A DNA stretch of 64,000 bases from Campylobacter sp. MIT 97-5078 (GCF_006864455.1 NZ_QHLK01000006.1:1-64000), one strand, 5' to 3'. Shown: positions 47,974 to 58,710, counted from the first letter of the stretch. The notes: generated by a model from the sequence alone, not told the origin. A program made the numbers and translations.

Positions 47974-49965
47974 ATGAATATTCAATATAGTGACGCACTC
48001 GTAATAGGTGGCGGTTTAGCTGGGCTTAGAGCTGCTATTGAAGTGGCAAAAACAGGACAAAGCGTAACCCTTTTAAGTATATGTCCGGTAAAGCGTTCGC
48101 ATTCAGCAGCAGTTCAAGGTGGTATGCAAGCTAGTCTTGGAAATGGTGCTAAGGGCGAGGGCGATAATGAAGACTTGCACTTTGCAGATACAGTTAAGGG
48201 CTCTGATTGGGGCTGTGATCAAGAAGTGGCTAGAATGTTTGCTCAAACTGCACCAAAGGCTGTGCGCGAACTTGCTTCTTGGGGCGTGCCTTGGACTAGA
48301 GTTACAAAAGGACCTAGAACAGTGGTGATTAATGCTCAAAAAACCGTCATCGAAGAAAAAGAAGTTGCTCATGGGCTTATCAATGCAAGGGATTTTGGTG
48401 GCACTAAAAAATGGCGAACCTGTTTTATAGCCGATGCTACAGGACATTGTATGCTATATGGGGTAGCAAATGAAGCTATTAAAAATCAAGTAAAAATCAT
48501 AGACAGAATGGAAGCCGTTCGTATTATACATGATGGTAAAAAATGTCTTGGCGTTATAGCAAGGGATTTGACAAATGGCGAGCTTACAGCCTTTGTTGCG
48601 AGAGGAACTATGATAGCAACAGGAGGTTATGGTAGAATTTATAAACAAACGACAAATGCGGTCATTTGTGAGGGCACAGGTGCAGCTATAGCTCTTGAAA
48701 CAGGGCTTTGCAGACTAAGCAATATGGAAGCTGTGCAATTTCATCCAACGCCTATAGTGCCAAGTGGAATTTTGCTTACTGAAGGTTGTAGAGGCGATGG
48801 AGGTGTGTTAAGAGATGTTGATGGATATCGCTTTATGCCTGATTATGAGCCAGAGAAAAAAGAGCTTGCAAGTCGTGATGTTGTGAGCCGTCGAATGATG
48901 GAGCATATTCGCAAGGGTAAAGGTGTGAAAAGTCCTTATGGGGATCATTTATGGCTTGATATTTCTATCTTAGGGCGTGCTCATATTGAGAAAAACTTAA
49001 GAGATGTGCAAGATATTTGCAAAACCTTTAATGGTATTGATCCAGCTGATGAAGGACCTAAGGGCTGGGCACCGGTTTTACCTATGCAACATTATTCAAT
49101 GGGCGGAATTCGCACCAAACCAACAGGGGAAAGTCAATGGCTTGATGGACTTTTTGCGTGTGGAGAAGCAGCATGCTGGGATATGCATGGCTTTAACCGC
49201 TTAGGTGGAAACTCATGTGCAGAAACTGTTGTTGCGGGTATGATAGTGGGTGATTATTTTGCTGATTATTGCAAGAAAAATGGCGAAGTAATTGATACAA
49301 ACATAGTTAAAGACTTTTTAACTAAAGAGTATGAATATCTCAAAAGCCTTGCAAATAAAGATGGCAAAAACGATGTTTTTGAGATCAAAAACAAGATGAA
49401 AGAGATTATGTGGGAAAAAGTAGCGATTTTCCGCACAGGTGAGGGCTTAAAAGAAGCTGTTGATGAGCTAGAAAAGCTCTATTTGCAAAGTCTTGATGTA
49501 AAGGTGCATAACAAAGAGCTTGATTGTGCTAATCCAGAGCTAGAAGAAGCTTATAGAGTGCCAAGAATGCTTAAAGTTGCTTTATGCGTAGCGTATGGAG
49601 CACTTTTAAGAACTGAAAGTCGTGGGGCGCATTATAGAGAGGATTATCCAAAAAGAGATGATTTAAACTGGATGAAAAGAACGCTTACTTATTGGGTAGA
49701 GGGAGAAAATATGCCTCGTGTTGAGTATGATGAACTTGATATTATGAAAATGGAAATGCCACCAGCCTTTAGAGGATACGGCGCCAAAGGTAACATCATA
49801 GAAAATCCACTTTCAGCCAAACGTCAAGAAGAAGTTGATAGCATAAGAGAAAAAATGGAAAATGAAGGCAAGGGACGTTATGAAATCCAAGAAGCACTTA
49901 TGCCTTATGAACTTCAAGCCAAATACAAAGCCAAAAATCAAAGAATAGGAGTAGATTATGAGTAG
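47974..49965 (+). CDS. frdA: Fumarate reductase flavoprotein subunit
   Basis: 663 residues. FAD motif [14 protein letters not shown] at the N-terminus, [10 protein letters not shown] (the flavin-linked His region), and the catalytic Arg/His region [13 protein letters not shown]-like ([11 protein letters not shown]) and [14 protein letters not shown]. FrdA reduces fumarate with electrons from FrdB. It starts 12 bases after frdC and overlaps the frdB start. Confidence 0.97.
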   Translation: MNIQYSDALVIGGGLAGLRAAIEVAKTGQSVTLLSICPVKRSHSAAVQGGMQASLGNGAKGEGDNEDLHFADTVKGSDWGCDQEVARMFAQTAPKAVRELASWGVPWTRVTKGPRTVVINAQKTVIEEKEVAHGLINARDFGGTKKWRTCFIADATGHCMLYGVANEAIKNQVKIIDRMEAVRIIHDGKKCLGVIARDLTNGELTAFVARGTMIATGGYGRIYKQTTNAVICEGTGAAIALETGLCRLSNMEAVQFHPTPIVPSGILLTEGCRGDGGVLRDVDGYRFMPDYEPEKKELASRDVVSRRMMEHIRKGKGVKSPYGDHLWLDISILGRAHIEKNLRDVQDICKTFNGIDPADEGPKGWAPVLPMQHYSMGGIRTKPTGESQWLDGLFACGEAACWDMHGFNRLGGNSCAETVVAGMIVGDYFADYCKKNGEVIDTNIVKDFLTKEYEYLKSLANKDGKNDVFEIKNKMKEIMWEKVAIFRTGEGLKEAVDELEKLYLQSLDVKVHNKELDCANPELEEAYRVPRMLKVALCVAYGALLRTESRGAHYREDYPKRDDLNWMKRTLTYWVEGENMPRVEYDELDIMKMEMPPAFRGYGAKGNIIENPLSAKRQEEVDSIREKMENEGKGRYEIQEALMPYELQAKYKAKNQRIGVDYE

Positions 49966-50683
49966 AAAGCTGACAATTAGAGCCTTAAAATACAATCCGC
50001 TCAGCAAAATTTCAAAACCACAATTTGTAAGTTATGAGCTTGAAGAAACGCCTTTTATGACGATTTTTGTATGTCTTACTTTGATCCGCGAAAAATTTGA
50101 TGCGGATTTAAGCTTTGATTTTGTGTGTAGGGCTGGAATTTGTGGAAGTTGTGCCATGATGATCAATGGAGTGCCAAAACTCGCTTGTAAAACCCTTACT
50201 AAAGACTATAAGGACGGCATTATCGAGCTTATGCCTATGCCAGCTTTTAGGCACATTAAAGATTTAAGTGTAAATACTGGCGAATGGTTTGAGGGTATGT
50301 GCAAACGCGTTGAAAGTTGGGTGCATAATGAAAAAGAAACTGATATTAGCAAGATAGAAGAAAAGGTAGAGCCTGAAGTAGCTGATGAAACCTTTGAGCT
50401 TGATCGTTGCATTGAATGTGGCATTTGTCTTGCAAGTTGTGCCACTAAGCTTATGCGTCCAAATTTCATCGGTGCTACAGGACTTTTAAGAACAGCAAGA
50501 TATTTGCAAGATCCGCACGATCATAGAAGTGTAGAGGATTTTTACGAGCTGGTTGGCGATGATGATGGTGTTTTTGGTTGTATGAGCTTGCTTGCTTGTG
50601 AGGATAATTGTCCTAAAGAGCTTCCTTTGCAAAGCAAAATCGCCTACATGAGAAGACAGCTTGTTGCCCAAAGGAACAAATGA
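49958..50683 (+). CDS. frdB: Fumarate reductase iron-sulfur subunit
   Basis: 241 residues. The [2Fe-2S] motif is [11 protein letters not shown]; the [4Fe-4S] and [3Fe-4S] motifs are [11 protein letters not shown] and [16 protein letters not shown]. FrdB passes electrons from the FrdC hemes to FAD. The start overlaps the frdA stop by eight bases, so the subunits are coupled. The dynamin-like gene follows closely on the same strand. Confidence 0.97.
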   Translation: MSRKLTIRALKYNPLSKISKPQFVSYELEETPFMTIFVCLTLIREKFDADLSFDFVCRAGICGSCAMMINGVPKLACKTLTKDYKDGIIELMPMPAFRHIKDLSVNTGEWFEGMCKRVESWVHNEKETDISKIEEKVEPEVADETFELDRCIECGICLASCATKLMRPNFIGATGLLRTARYLQDPHDHRSVEDFYELVGDDDGVFGCMSLLACEDNCPKELPLQSKIAYMRRQLVAQRNK

Positions 50684-50711
50684 AAATGTCCCTCATTTTG
50701 AGGGACTTGAC

Positions 50712-52877
50712 TTGCTTAAAAGGCTATGGAAACAGCATTTACTTTATCTTGATACAACAAGTAAGCTTAATGATTATCTTAGTATAAACGAGGCTGAATG
50801 TGCTATCATTTTAAGTGCGAATGAAGAAAATTACGAAAGATTTTTAAAGCTTGAGCTTTTCACTCAAATTTTAAAAAAGTTTCATTTAAGGGCTGATATT
50901 TTCAGTATTCAACTTGCCCAGCTTCAAATTTTAAATACCCTAAAACTTGGTTTTTTTGAAAAAGATCAACTTTTAAGAGCCTTAAAGCTTTTAAAAAGCA
51001 TAGCTGATACTGAGTGTGTGAGTGTATTTTTAGAGCATTTTAAATGTGAGGTGCAAGATAAAAAACAAGATTTTTTTACCGAATTCAAAGAACTTGAAAG
51101 CCTTTGCAATGAGCTTTTAAGTTTAAGCGATACACCAAATTTAAATCAAAGGCTAAGTAATGCTTTAATGCGTTTTAAAAACACTGAATTTAGCATCGTT
51201 GTTGCTGGCATAATGAATGCTGGCAAATCAAGTCTTTTAAACGCCCTTTTAAAAACACAAATTTTAGGCGTTTCAAATATACCTGAAACTGCTAATTTAA
51301 CCCTTTTAAAATATGCTCCTACTCCAAAAGCAAGGTTGTATTTTTGGAATAAAGCCGAGTTTGAAAGCCTGCAAAAAAATGCTTTGTATGATGAAAACTT
51401 AGCTGAAGTGTTAAACGGGCTTAAACTCCAAATTAAAGAGTTTATAAGTGATGAAAACCTAAGTAAGGACATTAAACTAAATGAGCTAAGTTTTTATAGC
51501 AGTGCTAAAAATCCACTTTCAGTTTTAATCCAAAAAATAGAACTTTTCAGTGAGCTTGATTTCTTAAAAGATAATATTACCATCATTGACACGCCCGGGC
51601 TTGATGATGTGTTTGTGCAAAGAGAGCAGTTAAGCAAGGATTATTTGAACAATTGTGATTTTTTAATATATCTTATGAATGCAAGCCAGAGTTTAAGCCA
51701 AAAAGATAGTGAGTTTTTGCTTGCTTGCCTTAATAATTCTCGCATAAGTCGTTTTTTAATCATCATTTCAAAGGCTGATTTACTCACTCAAGATGAGCTT
51801 GATGAAGTGATTGCTTACACACAAAAAAGCCTTAAACAAAGGTTAAAAGAACAAGGTTTAGACGAGTTTTTACTTGAAAAGATCGACTTTTTAAGCATAA
51901 GTTCAAAACAAGCTTTAGAATTTTATGAAAATAAGGCTGATGAAAACGCTCTTATTCAAAGCCAAATTCCATGTCTTGAGACTTATTTATACCAGCAAAT
52001 TTTTAGTTCTACAAAGTCAAAACTTGTGCTTGAAAGCTTTAAAAACGAACTTAAGCTCATTACAGACGAGCTTATAGAAAAATTAGAACGTGAAAATAAA
52101 GCCTTGCAAAGTAAGAATTTAGGCTTAAGTAATGAAAACGCAAAACTTTTAAGCGAATTTGAGACTGAAGCTAAAAAGCTTGAGAGCTTAAAAACTGATC
52201 TTAATGAATGCAAGCTTGAATTAAAAGCAAATAATCTTAATGCAAATCCTAGTCTTAAAGCCTTATTTAAAAGACTTGAAAACAAGCTTAATGACGAATT
52301 TAACTATGCTAAAGCAAACTCTAGGACACTTGAGGTTTTAGAAAGAATTTTCTTGCAAAACTTAGAGGATGGTTTTAATGATATTTTGCGTCAAATTTAT
52401 TTTCAAAACCTTAAAATAACTAAAGCATTTAACGAAAAGCTTAGCCTTAAATACAAAGCAAAAGGCACTGAGTTTTTAAACGATATTCAAGCTTTTAGAA
52501 AACTTGCTTCAACAGCCTTTACGCAATTTTTAGCACTTGAACTTTTGCAAAATTTATCGCGTGAGTTTTCAAGCTTGATTATGGTTAAAAATGAAGCAAA
52601 AGACTTTAAAACAAAGCTTAATTCCTTGTTTGAGAACTTTTTATATACTTTTGATTGTGCTGAATTTGTTGGAAAGTTAAGTTTAGAAAATGAAATGTTT
52701 AGCTTTTTACAAGACAAAGTTAATGAGCTTGTTTTTACTCATAAAGAAAAAGAGCTTGAGTTTAAACAAAGGCTTGAAAAGCTTGATACTCAAAATTTAA
52801 GCTTTATTTTAGAGCAAAATGAAGCAAAAAAAGCAAAGTTTATACAAATCAAAGAAAGTTTAAACCATGCACATTAA
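50712..52877 (+). CDS. Bacterial dynamin-like GTPase, first of pair (Cj-DLP1-like)
   Basis: About 721 residues. GTPase motifs GIMNAGKSSLLNAL (P-loop), IDTPGLDDVF (G3) and ISKADLLT (G4); long coiled-coil helices follow (for example KLERENKALQSKNLG). It pairs with the next gene. From the family, Cj-DLP1/Cj-DLP2 of C. jejuni form a tetramer that can tether membranes. TTG at 50712 has GAGGG just upstream and is used; the frame is open from 50661, which would overlap frdB. The next gene overlaps the end by 11 bases. Confidence 0.85.
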   Translation: MLKRLWKQHLLYLDTTSKLNDYLSINEAECAIILSANEENYERFLKLELFTQILKKFHLRADIFSIQLAQLQILNTLKLGFFEKDQLLRALKLLKSIADTECVSVFLEHFKCEVQDKKQDFFTEFKELESLCNELLSLSDTPNLNQRLSNALMRFKNTEFSIVVAGIMNAGKSSLLNALLKTQILGVSNIPETANLTLLKYAPTPKARLYFWNKAEFESLQKNALYDENLAEVLNGLKLQIKEFISDENLSKDIKLNELSFYSSAKNPLSVLIQKIELFSELDFLKDNITIIDTPGLDDVFVQREQLSKDYLNNCDFLIYLMNASQSLSQKDSEFLLACLNNSRISRFLIIISKADLLTQDELDEVIAYTQKSLKQRLKEQGLDEFLLEKIDFLSISSKQALEFYENKADENALIQSQIPCLETYLYQQIFSSTKSKLVLESFKNELKLITDELIEKLERENKALQSKNLGLSNENAKLLSEFETEAKKLESLKTDLNECKLELKANNLNANPSLKALFKRLENKLNDEFNYAKANSRTLEVLERIFLQNLEDGFNDILRQIYFQNLKITKAFNEKLSLKYKAKGTEFLNDIQAFRKLASTAFTQFLALELLQNLSREFSSLIMVKNEAKDFKTKLNSLFENFLYTFDCAEFVGKLSLENEMFSFLQDKVNELVFTHKEKELEFKQRLEKLDTQNLSFILEQNEAKKAKFIQIKESLNHAH

Positions 52878-54702
52878 GCTCATTAAAGATTTTATCAATG
52901 CCTATGAAAAAGAATACAAACAAGAATTTCAAAATGATTTTAAAGGCGAGCTAAAACGTATTAAAATGCGTTTTTATGAGCCTTTTTTGCATGCTAGCAC
53001 GCCTTTTTTAACTCGTTTAAATTCTATCATTGCAAGCCTAGAAAAACCTATAAATGTAGCTATTTTGGGGCAGTTTTCAAGTGGCAAATCAAGCCTTTTA
53101 AATCTTATCTTGCAAAAAGAAATTCTTCCAACAGGAGCTGTGCCGGTTACCTTTAAGCCTACTTTTTTGCGTTATGCAAAGGAATATTTGCTTAAAGTTG
53201 AGTTTGAAAATGGCTTTGAAAAGCTTTGCGAGCTAAGCGAACTTGGTTTTTATACAGATCAAAGAAAAGAGCTTCAAGCAGTAAAAAATCTCACACTTTT
53301 TGCTCCCATACCCTTGCTTGAAAAGCTCACTTTGGTAGATATGCCAGGCTTAAACGCAAATGTAACAGATGATAAAAGTGCTTTTAGCGAACTTGAAAAC
53401 ATACATAGCGTAATTTGGCTTTCTTTGATTGATAATGCAGGTAAAAAAAGCGAGGAAGACGCTATCATATCGCATTTAGAACTTTTAAAAGATACCCAAA
53501 GCCTTTGCGTGCTTAATCAAAAAGATAAACTCGATCAAGTTGAGCTTGAAAGGGTTTTAAACTACGCTACAGAAGTCTTTGGGAAGTATTTTAACAACCC
53601 AATCATAGCTTTATCTTGTAAAGAAGCTAAGTCTAAACAAAGTTATGAGCGTTCAAATTTCAATGCCTTGCTTAAACATTTACAAAGCTTAGATACACAA
53701 AAACTGCATAAAAATTTCATTAAAACAAGACTTTTAAAGCTTTGTGAAGTTTTATTTTCTCAATACCTGCTTTTTGAAAACATACTCGAAAAACTTACTA
53801 CTATTTTTAAGACTTATGAGGATTTTTTAACACAAAATGAAAGTATGATCAAACAAAAGATTGATTTGCTTAGCTTAGAAGTGCTTACTCATCTTAAGGC
53901 TTTAGGTGAAAAAATAGCCCAAGAAATAGAGGCAAATATTAAAGAAAAGCAAGCTTATTTTTACACTCCAAGCACAAACTTTTTACACAAAAATTTATAT
54001 CAAAAACACGAATACAAAGCTCCAGTTATAGCAAGCGATGAGGTGTTTTTAAATCTGTTTTATCACAGCGATAAATTCAGCAAAGAATTTAAAAAAATGA
54101 AAACTCAAATTTTTAAAGAATTTGAAGGTTTAAAGCTTGATTTGGAGGGCATTTTTTCACACTTAGAGCAAAGGATTATTTTGTTTAAATCCGAGTTTTT
54201 GCATATCCAAAAAGACGAGCTTTTACAAAGCGAAGTGGATTTTTCAGAACTAAGAGCCTTTGTGGGAGCAAGTGATGAGCTTTTTTTAAAGGACTTTAAA
54301 CAAGCCTTGTTTGAAGAGAGTTTAAAACTTGATTTATTTTTTGAAAAGCTTAGCATTAAAGCTTTGACAAATTATGAAAGTGCAAGTAAGCTTACTTTAA
54401 GTTTTTTTAGTCGCAAGGTCAATGAAAGTCGCGAATTTTTCGAACTTGATAGCACTGAATTTCACTTATATCACCCAGAGTATCATGAAATTTATGAAAG
54501 AATGCTCACTGAACTCAATTTTTATGAATTTGAAAATCTACTGCTTGATAAGCCTTTTATCATTAAAAAATATGAGGATTTAAATTCAGCTTTTAAGGCT
54601 TTAATTTTACAAAAATTTGCTATCATTAACAAATACAAAAGCCAAATTATGAAACAAAAACAATGGGTTTTAGAAACAGAAGTTTTGATTAAGGATTTGT
54701 GA
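52867..54702 (+). CDS. Bacterial dynamin-like GTPase, second of pair (Cj-DLP2-like)
   Basis: 611 residues. GTPase motifs GQFSSGKSSLLNLIL (P-loop), VDMPGLNAN (G3) and NQKDKLD (G4), then helical bundle and tail (KYKSQIMKQKQWVLETEVL). Overlapping the first dynamin-like gene and co-translated, as expected for a hetero-oligomer. Partner of Cj-DLP1-like; known structures show a DLP1-DLP2 assembly bridging opposing membranes. The stop overlaps the start of the Sel1-repeat gene. Confidence 0.87.
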   Translation: MHIKLIKDFINAYEKEYKQEFQNDFKGELKRIKMRFYEPFLHASTPFLTRLNSIIASLEKPINVAILGQFSSGKSSLLNLILQKEILPTGAVPVTFKPTFLRYAKEYLLKVEFENGFEKLCELSELGFYTDQRKELQAVKNLTLFAPIPLLEKLTLVDMPGLNANVTDDKSAFSELENIHSVIWLSLIDNAGKKSEEDAIISHLELLKDTQSLCVLNQKDKLDQVELERVLNYATEVFGKYFNNPIIALSCKEAKSKQSYERSNFNALLKHLQSLDTQKLHKNFIKTRLLKLCEVLFSQYLLFENILEKLTTIFKTYEDFLTQNESMIKQKIDLLSLEVLTHLKALGEKIAQEIEANIKEKQAYFYTPSTNFLHKNLYQKHEYKAPVIASDEVFLNLFYHSDKFSKEFKKMKTQIFKEFEGLKLDLEGIFSHLEQRIILFKSEFLHIQKDELLQSEVDFSELRAFVGASDELFLKDFKQALFEESLKLDLFFEKLSIKALTNYESASKLTLSFFSRKVNESREFFELDSTEFHLYHPEYHEIYERMLTELNFYEFENLLLDKPFIIKKYEDLNSAFKALILQKFAIINKYKSQIMKQKQWVLETEVLIKDL

Positions 54703-55409
54703 TGAAAAAACTATTTTTATGTATCAGCATATGCTTAAGTTTTGCTTTTTCAGCGAGCTTAGATGAAGGTTTAGGACGTTATGAGGCACAAAACTACACT
54801 CAAGCAGCGACGATTTTTTATGATTTATGCCAGCAGAGCAATAATGCCAAAGCATGCTTTTTTCTTGGTTTTATGTATGAAAGCGCACAGGGTGTAGATA
54901 AAGATGAGACTAAAGCAAAAAGCTATTATGAAAAAGCGTGCCAACTTAAGCAAGCCAATGCCTGCTTTAATCTTGCCTTGCTTTTAGATAAAAATAGACA
55001 AAATAAGCAAGCTGATTTAAGCTTTTATCAAGCTTGCGTTTTAGGACATAAGGATTCGTGCGTAAATTTGGGGCTAAGATATGAAGCACAAGAAGATGGA
55101 AGTTTAGCACTTGATTTTTTTCAAAGAGCGTGCAAGCTCAAGGACGCAGCCGCTTGCTTTAAGCAAGGTTTGCTTTATGAAGATGGTATTTTAGTGCGTC
55201 AAAACGCTCAACTTGCTTCAAGAGCTTTTACGAGTTCTTGTGAGCTTAACTACGCCCCAGCATGTTATGCTTTAGGTAAAATTGCTCTTGAGAAGAAAAA
55301 TCAAGCAGATGCAAAAAAATACTTCGGCAAAGCTTGCGATCTTACGCATCTTAATTCTTGTGAAGAGTATAAAAAGCTAAATACTCAGCCAAGCGTGATG
55401 ATGAATTGA
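54702..55409 (+). CDS. Secreted Sel1-repeat protein (HCP-like, cysteine-rich)
   Basis: 235 residues. Signal peptide (KLFLCISICLSFAFSAS), then about five Sel1/TPR-like 36-residue repeats, each with a Cys pair (ACFFLGFMYESAQGV, ACQLKQANACFNLA, ACVLGHKDSCVNLG, ACKLKDAAACFKQG, SCELNYAPACYALG, ACDLTHLNSCEEY). These disulphide-linked repeats are typical of the Helicobacter cysteine-rich (Hcp) proteins of the periplasm. Start at 54702 overlaps the upstream stop. It is likely in one transcript with the dynamin-like pair. Confidence 0.85.
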   Translation: MKKLFLCISICLSFAFSASLDEGLGRYEAQNYTQAATIFYDLCQQSNNAKACFFLGFMYESAQGVDKDETKAKSYYEKACQLKQANACFNLALLLDKNRQNKQADLSFYQACVLGHKDSCVNLGLRYEAQEDGSLALDFFQRACKLKDAAACFKQGLLYEDGILVRQNAQLASRAFTSSCELNYAPACYALGKIALEKKNQADAKKYFGKACDLTHLNSCEEYKKLNTQPSVMMN

Positions 55410-55433
55410 GATTTCATTGTATTTAGCCAGTAA

Positions 55434-55456
55434 AAAAGAAGCTTCAAGCTTCTTTT
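55434..55456. terminator. Bidirectional hairpin between Sel1-repeat gene and ispG
   Basis: AAAAGAAGCTT and AAGCTTCTTTT form an 11-base inverted repeat with a one-base centre. A-run on one side and T-run on the other make it work in both directions for the two convergent genes. It overlaps the last codons of ispG. Confidence 0.72.
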
Positions 55457-56514
55457 CGCACCCTTACTTCGTCCTCAACTTCTTGCAAAAAGCGATCCAC
55501 AAGTTCATTTTCTTTAAGCTTAGCGACTACTTCGCCATGTCTTATTACAAGTCCTTGCCCTTTGCCAAAAGCTATGGCTACATCAGCTCCTTTAGCTTCT
55601 CCTAAAGCATTTACAACACAACCCATAACGCTGATATTTAAAGGCTCTTTGATATGTTTTACCTTTTCTTCGACTATTTTTATAGCTTTAACAAGATCGC
55701 TTTGTATTCGTCCGCAGGTTGGGCAAGAGATGATATTGATTCCGCTTTTTTGCACTCCACTATCTTGTAAGATCGCCTTTGCGACGCGAATTTCTTCTTC
55801 AAGTTCACCTGTCATTGAAACTCTCATCGTATCGCCTATACCCTTTAAGAGTAAATTACCAAGGGCGATCGAGGATTTTATAGTGCTGTGAAATTTCGTG
55901 CCAGCTTCAGTTACACCTAAGTGAAAAGGATAGCTTACCAAAGGACGCAGTCTTTCATATGCTTCTATGGTTTTTTGTGTATCTGAAGTTTTCATCGAAA
56001 TTTTTATATCTGTAAAATCAAAGTCTTCTAAAAGCTTGATATTATACTGCGCACTTGCAAGCATAGCTTCAATGCCGTATCCATAGCGATCTGCAAACTG
56101 CTTTTCTATAGAACCATGATTTATGCCTATGCGGATAGGGATTTTGCGTTCTTTACAGGCTTTTACAACTTCTTTGATATTATCTTTCGAGCCTATATTT
56201 CCAGGATTTATCCGCACACCATCGATAAATTCAGCACAAAATACAGCAAGCTTATAATTAAAGTGTATATCTACGATGAGAGGCAAAGGACTTTGAGCCT
56301 TAATCTCCTTTAAAGCCCTCGCGTCAGCCATATCAAGACAAGCTAAACGCACTATATCAGCTCCAGCGAAATAAAGCCTGTTAAGCTGATCTAAACAGCC
56401 CTTTATATCTCTTGTTTTACTAAAAAGCATGGATTGAGTAGAAATGGGTGCATCCCCTCCTACAAGCACGCCACCCACATTGATTTGTTTTGTTTTAAAT
56501 CTTGTATAAGCCAT
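55444..56514 (-). CDS. ispG: 4-hydroxy-3-methylbut-2-en-1-yl diphosphate synthase
   Basis: 356 residues. IspG (GcpE) is the [4Fe-4S] enzyme that makes HMBPP in the MEP isoprenoid pathway. N-terminal TIM barrel ([35 protein letters not shown]) and C-terminal cluster motif with SCPTCGRIQ and [15 protein letters not shown] holding the three Cys. Minus strand, convergent with the Sel1-repeat gene. Confidence 0.95.
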   Translation of the reverse strand: MAYTRFKTKQINVGGVLVGGDAPISTQSMLFSKTRDIKGCLDQLNRLYFAGADIVRLACLDMADARALKEIKAQSPLPLIVDIHFNYKLAVFCAEFIDGVRINPGNIGSKDNIKEVVKACKERKIPIRIGINHGSIEKQFADRYGYGIEAMLASAQYNIKLLEDFDFTDIKISMKTSDTQKTIEAYERLRPLVSYPFHLGVTEAGTKFHSTIKSSIALGNLLLKGIGDTMRVSMTGELEEEIRVAKAILQDSGVQKSGINIISCPTCGRIQSDLVKAIKIVEEKVKHIKEPLNISVMGCVVNALGEAKGADVAIAFGKGQGLVIRHGEVVAKLKENELVDRFLQEVEDEVRVRKEA

Positions 56515-56592
56515 AAAACGCTTTCTTTAAGTAAGTTTTAGGCTTTAATTCTAGCAAATTTGTGCTTAAACTTCTTTTAGTTTAAAGCATTT

Positions 56593-56886
56593 TTAGCGGT
56601 TTTTTGTGTTCCTATCGATAGTTTTGAAAAGTTTGTTAAGCTGATCTTCTTCTATCTTTTTTAAGCCATCCTCATAGCTTTTATTTTGAGCATAAGCGAT
56701 AAAATTACTCATTGTTTTACTCAGATCAAGATCGATATTTTCAAATTTTGAACTTGTGCTTTTTGCAACCTCTTCTTTTTTGATCTTATTTATCGTTGCT
56801 TGAAACTCATCTGCACTTGTTTTTTGCGTTTTAACTTTTGAATAAAAGTTCGAATTTATGCTTTCTTGTTGGATAGAATTAAGCAT
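56593..56886 (-). CDS. Hypothetical small protein, Lys/Glu-rich
   Basis: 97 residues. I do not recognise it. It starts MLNSIQQESINSNFYSKV, with polar helical stretches (EFQATINKIKKEEVAK, KKIEEDQLNKLFKTIDRNTKNR). Its start faintly recalls small flagellar export substrates, but there is no motif to support that. The start at 56886 has AAGGAG six bases upstream; the longer frame to 56943 lacks one. Between ispG and the MFS gene. Confidence 0.55.
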   Translation of the reverse strand: MLNSIQQESINSNFYSKVKTQKTSADEFQATINKIKKEEVAKSTSSKFENIDLDLSKTMSNFIAYAQNKSYEDGLKKIEEDQLNKLFKTIDRNTKNR

Positions 56887-57019
56887 CTTGCACTCCTTCA
56901 TTTTGTGAATTTTACATTTAAAGCAAAGCAAATTTTGTTCCAAGTTGAAAAGCTCAAAATCCTCTAACCCAAGCCAAATTTTTGCTTTTTTAACTTACAA
57001 TCCTACCCAGCTCTAGTTT

Positions 57020-58213
57020 TTAAGTTCTCTTTTTTCTCTTAAGTTTGTTAAAATCTACCTTATCCTTTGCAAAAAGCACGCTAAAAAGTAAAGCCGGCAG
57101 CACAAATAACGCCGAAAAAACAGCATTAAACTCAATACCTAAATGAGCAAGCACAAAGCCACCAAGCCAAGAAGCAAGGGCGATGCCGACATTAAAGGCT
57201 GCTTCATTTATGCTTACTGCACTATCGATAAAGGAATTTGCATGTCTTTTTGCCTTGCTTAAGCCCATCATTTTTAAAGCTGGTATAGTTGAAAAGCTCA
57301 AAACTCCTATCAAAGCGATATTAATCACAACAAGAATTTGTGAATACATAGTAAAACTCACGCTTAAAAACACCGCCACTTGCAAGATAAGTATGATTCT
57401 AAGGCTCATTACAGCTCCTATTTTATCAACAAGCTTGCCCCCGTAAAGATTGCCAAGTATGGCACATAGCCCATAAACAAGCAAGATATATGCTGTGCTT
57501 GCCACTTCAAAGCCACTTATATCAACTAAAAGTTTTTGTATATAAGTATAAAGCACAAATTGCGCCCCACAAGTGCAAGTCGTAATCACATAAGTTTTAA
57601 GCAAATTTTTGTGCGAAAACGCTGGTATAAGGCTTTTTAAACTCATTGCACTCGGGCTAATATCTTTTGGCATCATATGAAAAATTCCAAAAATAGCAAG
57701 CAAAGTGATAACAAAAATCAGCAAAAAGATAAATTTAAAGCCGAAAAAATGCCCTACAAAGGTTCCTAATGGCACGCCCGTAACCAAAGCTACAGTTAGT
57801 CCTGTAACCATTACAGCTAAAGCTCTTGAACGTTCATGTGCTGGAGCTATGGCAGTAACTGCAAGCGTTGCGATAACAAAAAACACGCCATGTTGTGTTC
57901 CAGCTATAAACCTTGCAAAAGCAGTAAGATAGAAATTTGGGCTTAAAAAGATGATGAAATTTGCCACTGTAAAAATACTCAAATTAATAAGAAGCTGTAT
58001 GTGGCGGTTAAAACGGCTTAAAGGTATGGTGATTAAAGGTGCACCGATAACAACACCGATCGCATACAAAGTCGTAAGCCAGCCAGCTGTTTTTGCATCG
58101 ACATTAAAATACTTTTGTACATCGACTAAAACTCCAGCCATTACAAATTCAGTAACGCCTAAACAAAAAGCACTCAAAGCTAAAGCAAATATCGCTTTTT
58201 TATACGCTTGCAC
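57020..58213 (-). CDS. MFS transporter, DHA1-like drug/sugar efflux
   Basis: 397 residues with 12 membrane segments. ALSAFCLGVTEFVMAGVL, GAPLITIPLSRFNRH, ARFIAGTQHGVFFVIA and VTGVPLGTFVG are typical of the AraJ/YdhP-like DHA1 efflux proteins. The substrate is unknown. The start is GTG at 58213 with AAGGAG upstream and gives MQAYKKAIFALALSAF; a longer frame from a TTG at 58258 lacks such a site. The last gene that looks like standard core genome before the island-like end. Confidence 0.8.
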   Translation of the reverse strand: MQAYKKAIFALALSAFCLGVTEFVMAGVLVDVQKYFNVDAKTAGWLTTLYAIGVVIGAPLITIPLSRFNRHIQLLINLSIFTVANFIIFLSPNFYLTAFARFIAGTQHGVFFVIATLAVTAIAPAHERSRALAVMVTGLTVALVTGVPLGTFVGHFFGFKFIFLLIFVITLLAIFGIFHMMPKDISPSAMSLKSLIPAFSHKNLLKTYVITTCTCGAQFVLYTYIQKLLVDISGFEVASTAYILLVYGLCAILGNLYGGKLVDKIGAVMSLRIILILQVAVFLSVSFTMYSQILVVINIALIGVLSFSTIPALKMMGLSKAKRHANSFIDSAVSINEAAFNVGIALASWLGGFVLAHLGIEFNAVFSALFVLPALLFSVLFAKDKVDFNKLKRKKRT

Positions 58214-58408
58214 CCTTACTCCTTTAGTGTATTTTAAAGCGTGATATTGTAATGCCAAAAGGTAAATAAAATTTTATATTTTAAAAGAAAGGATATTTTA
58301 GATAATTTAAACGAGGCTTCTCTAAGGTTTTTAGATTTAGTTGATAATTGCTATGGCTTATATTGGGGCTAATATTTTAAAAGTTAATTATGAAATAAGG
58401 AGTTAAAA

Positions 58409-58444
58409 GTGAAATGGCAAAAATTTAACAAGGAACAACAATGA
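58409..58444 (+). other. Possible 11-codon leader ORF upstream of a small membrane protein
   Basis: GTG at 58409 follows a perfect AAGGAG at the best spacing, encodes (M)KWQKFNKEQQ, and its TGA overlaps the ATG of the next gene. It may be a coupling leader. Just upstream, about 58270-58380, an open stretch reads DNLNEASLRFLDLVDNCYGLYWG then stops, with no start; it may be a gene remnant. Confidence 0.35.
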
Positions 58445-58710
58445 AAACAATTCAATTTAAAGATCTTGATCATAATATCAGCATAAAAGCTTATATCCAG
58501 AAATGCTTACAAAAACTTATCTTTGTAAGCCTTGCATTTATCATTATAATAGCAATTGTTTTATTTCATAGAGATAGTGAAACAAATCTTATTGCAGGGA
58601 TAAGTATATTTTCACTTTTTTCTCTTTTCATTTCATTCGTAATCAATGATTTATCAAAAAAATTACAAAGCTCGTTAAGTAAAAAGAAAAGCCTTGAGGT
58701 TGAAAAATAA
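58441..58710 (+). CDS. Hypothetical small membrane protein
   Basis: 89 residues with two membrane segments (LIFVSLAFIIIIAIVLFH and LIAGISIFSLFSLFISFV) flanked by a polar start and a Lys/Ser-rich end. AAGGA lies just upstream of the ATG. I do not recognise the family. It lies at the boundary between core genes and the plasmid-like stretch. Confidence 0.55.
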   Translation: MKTIQFKDLDHNISIKAYIQKCLQKLIFVSLAFIIIIAIVLFHRDSETNLIAGISIFSLFSLFISFVINDLSKKLQSSLSKKKSLEVEK

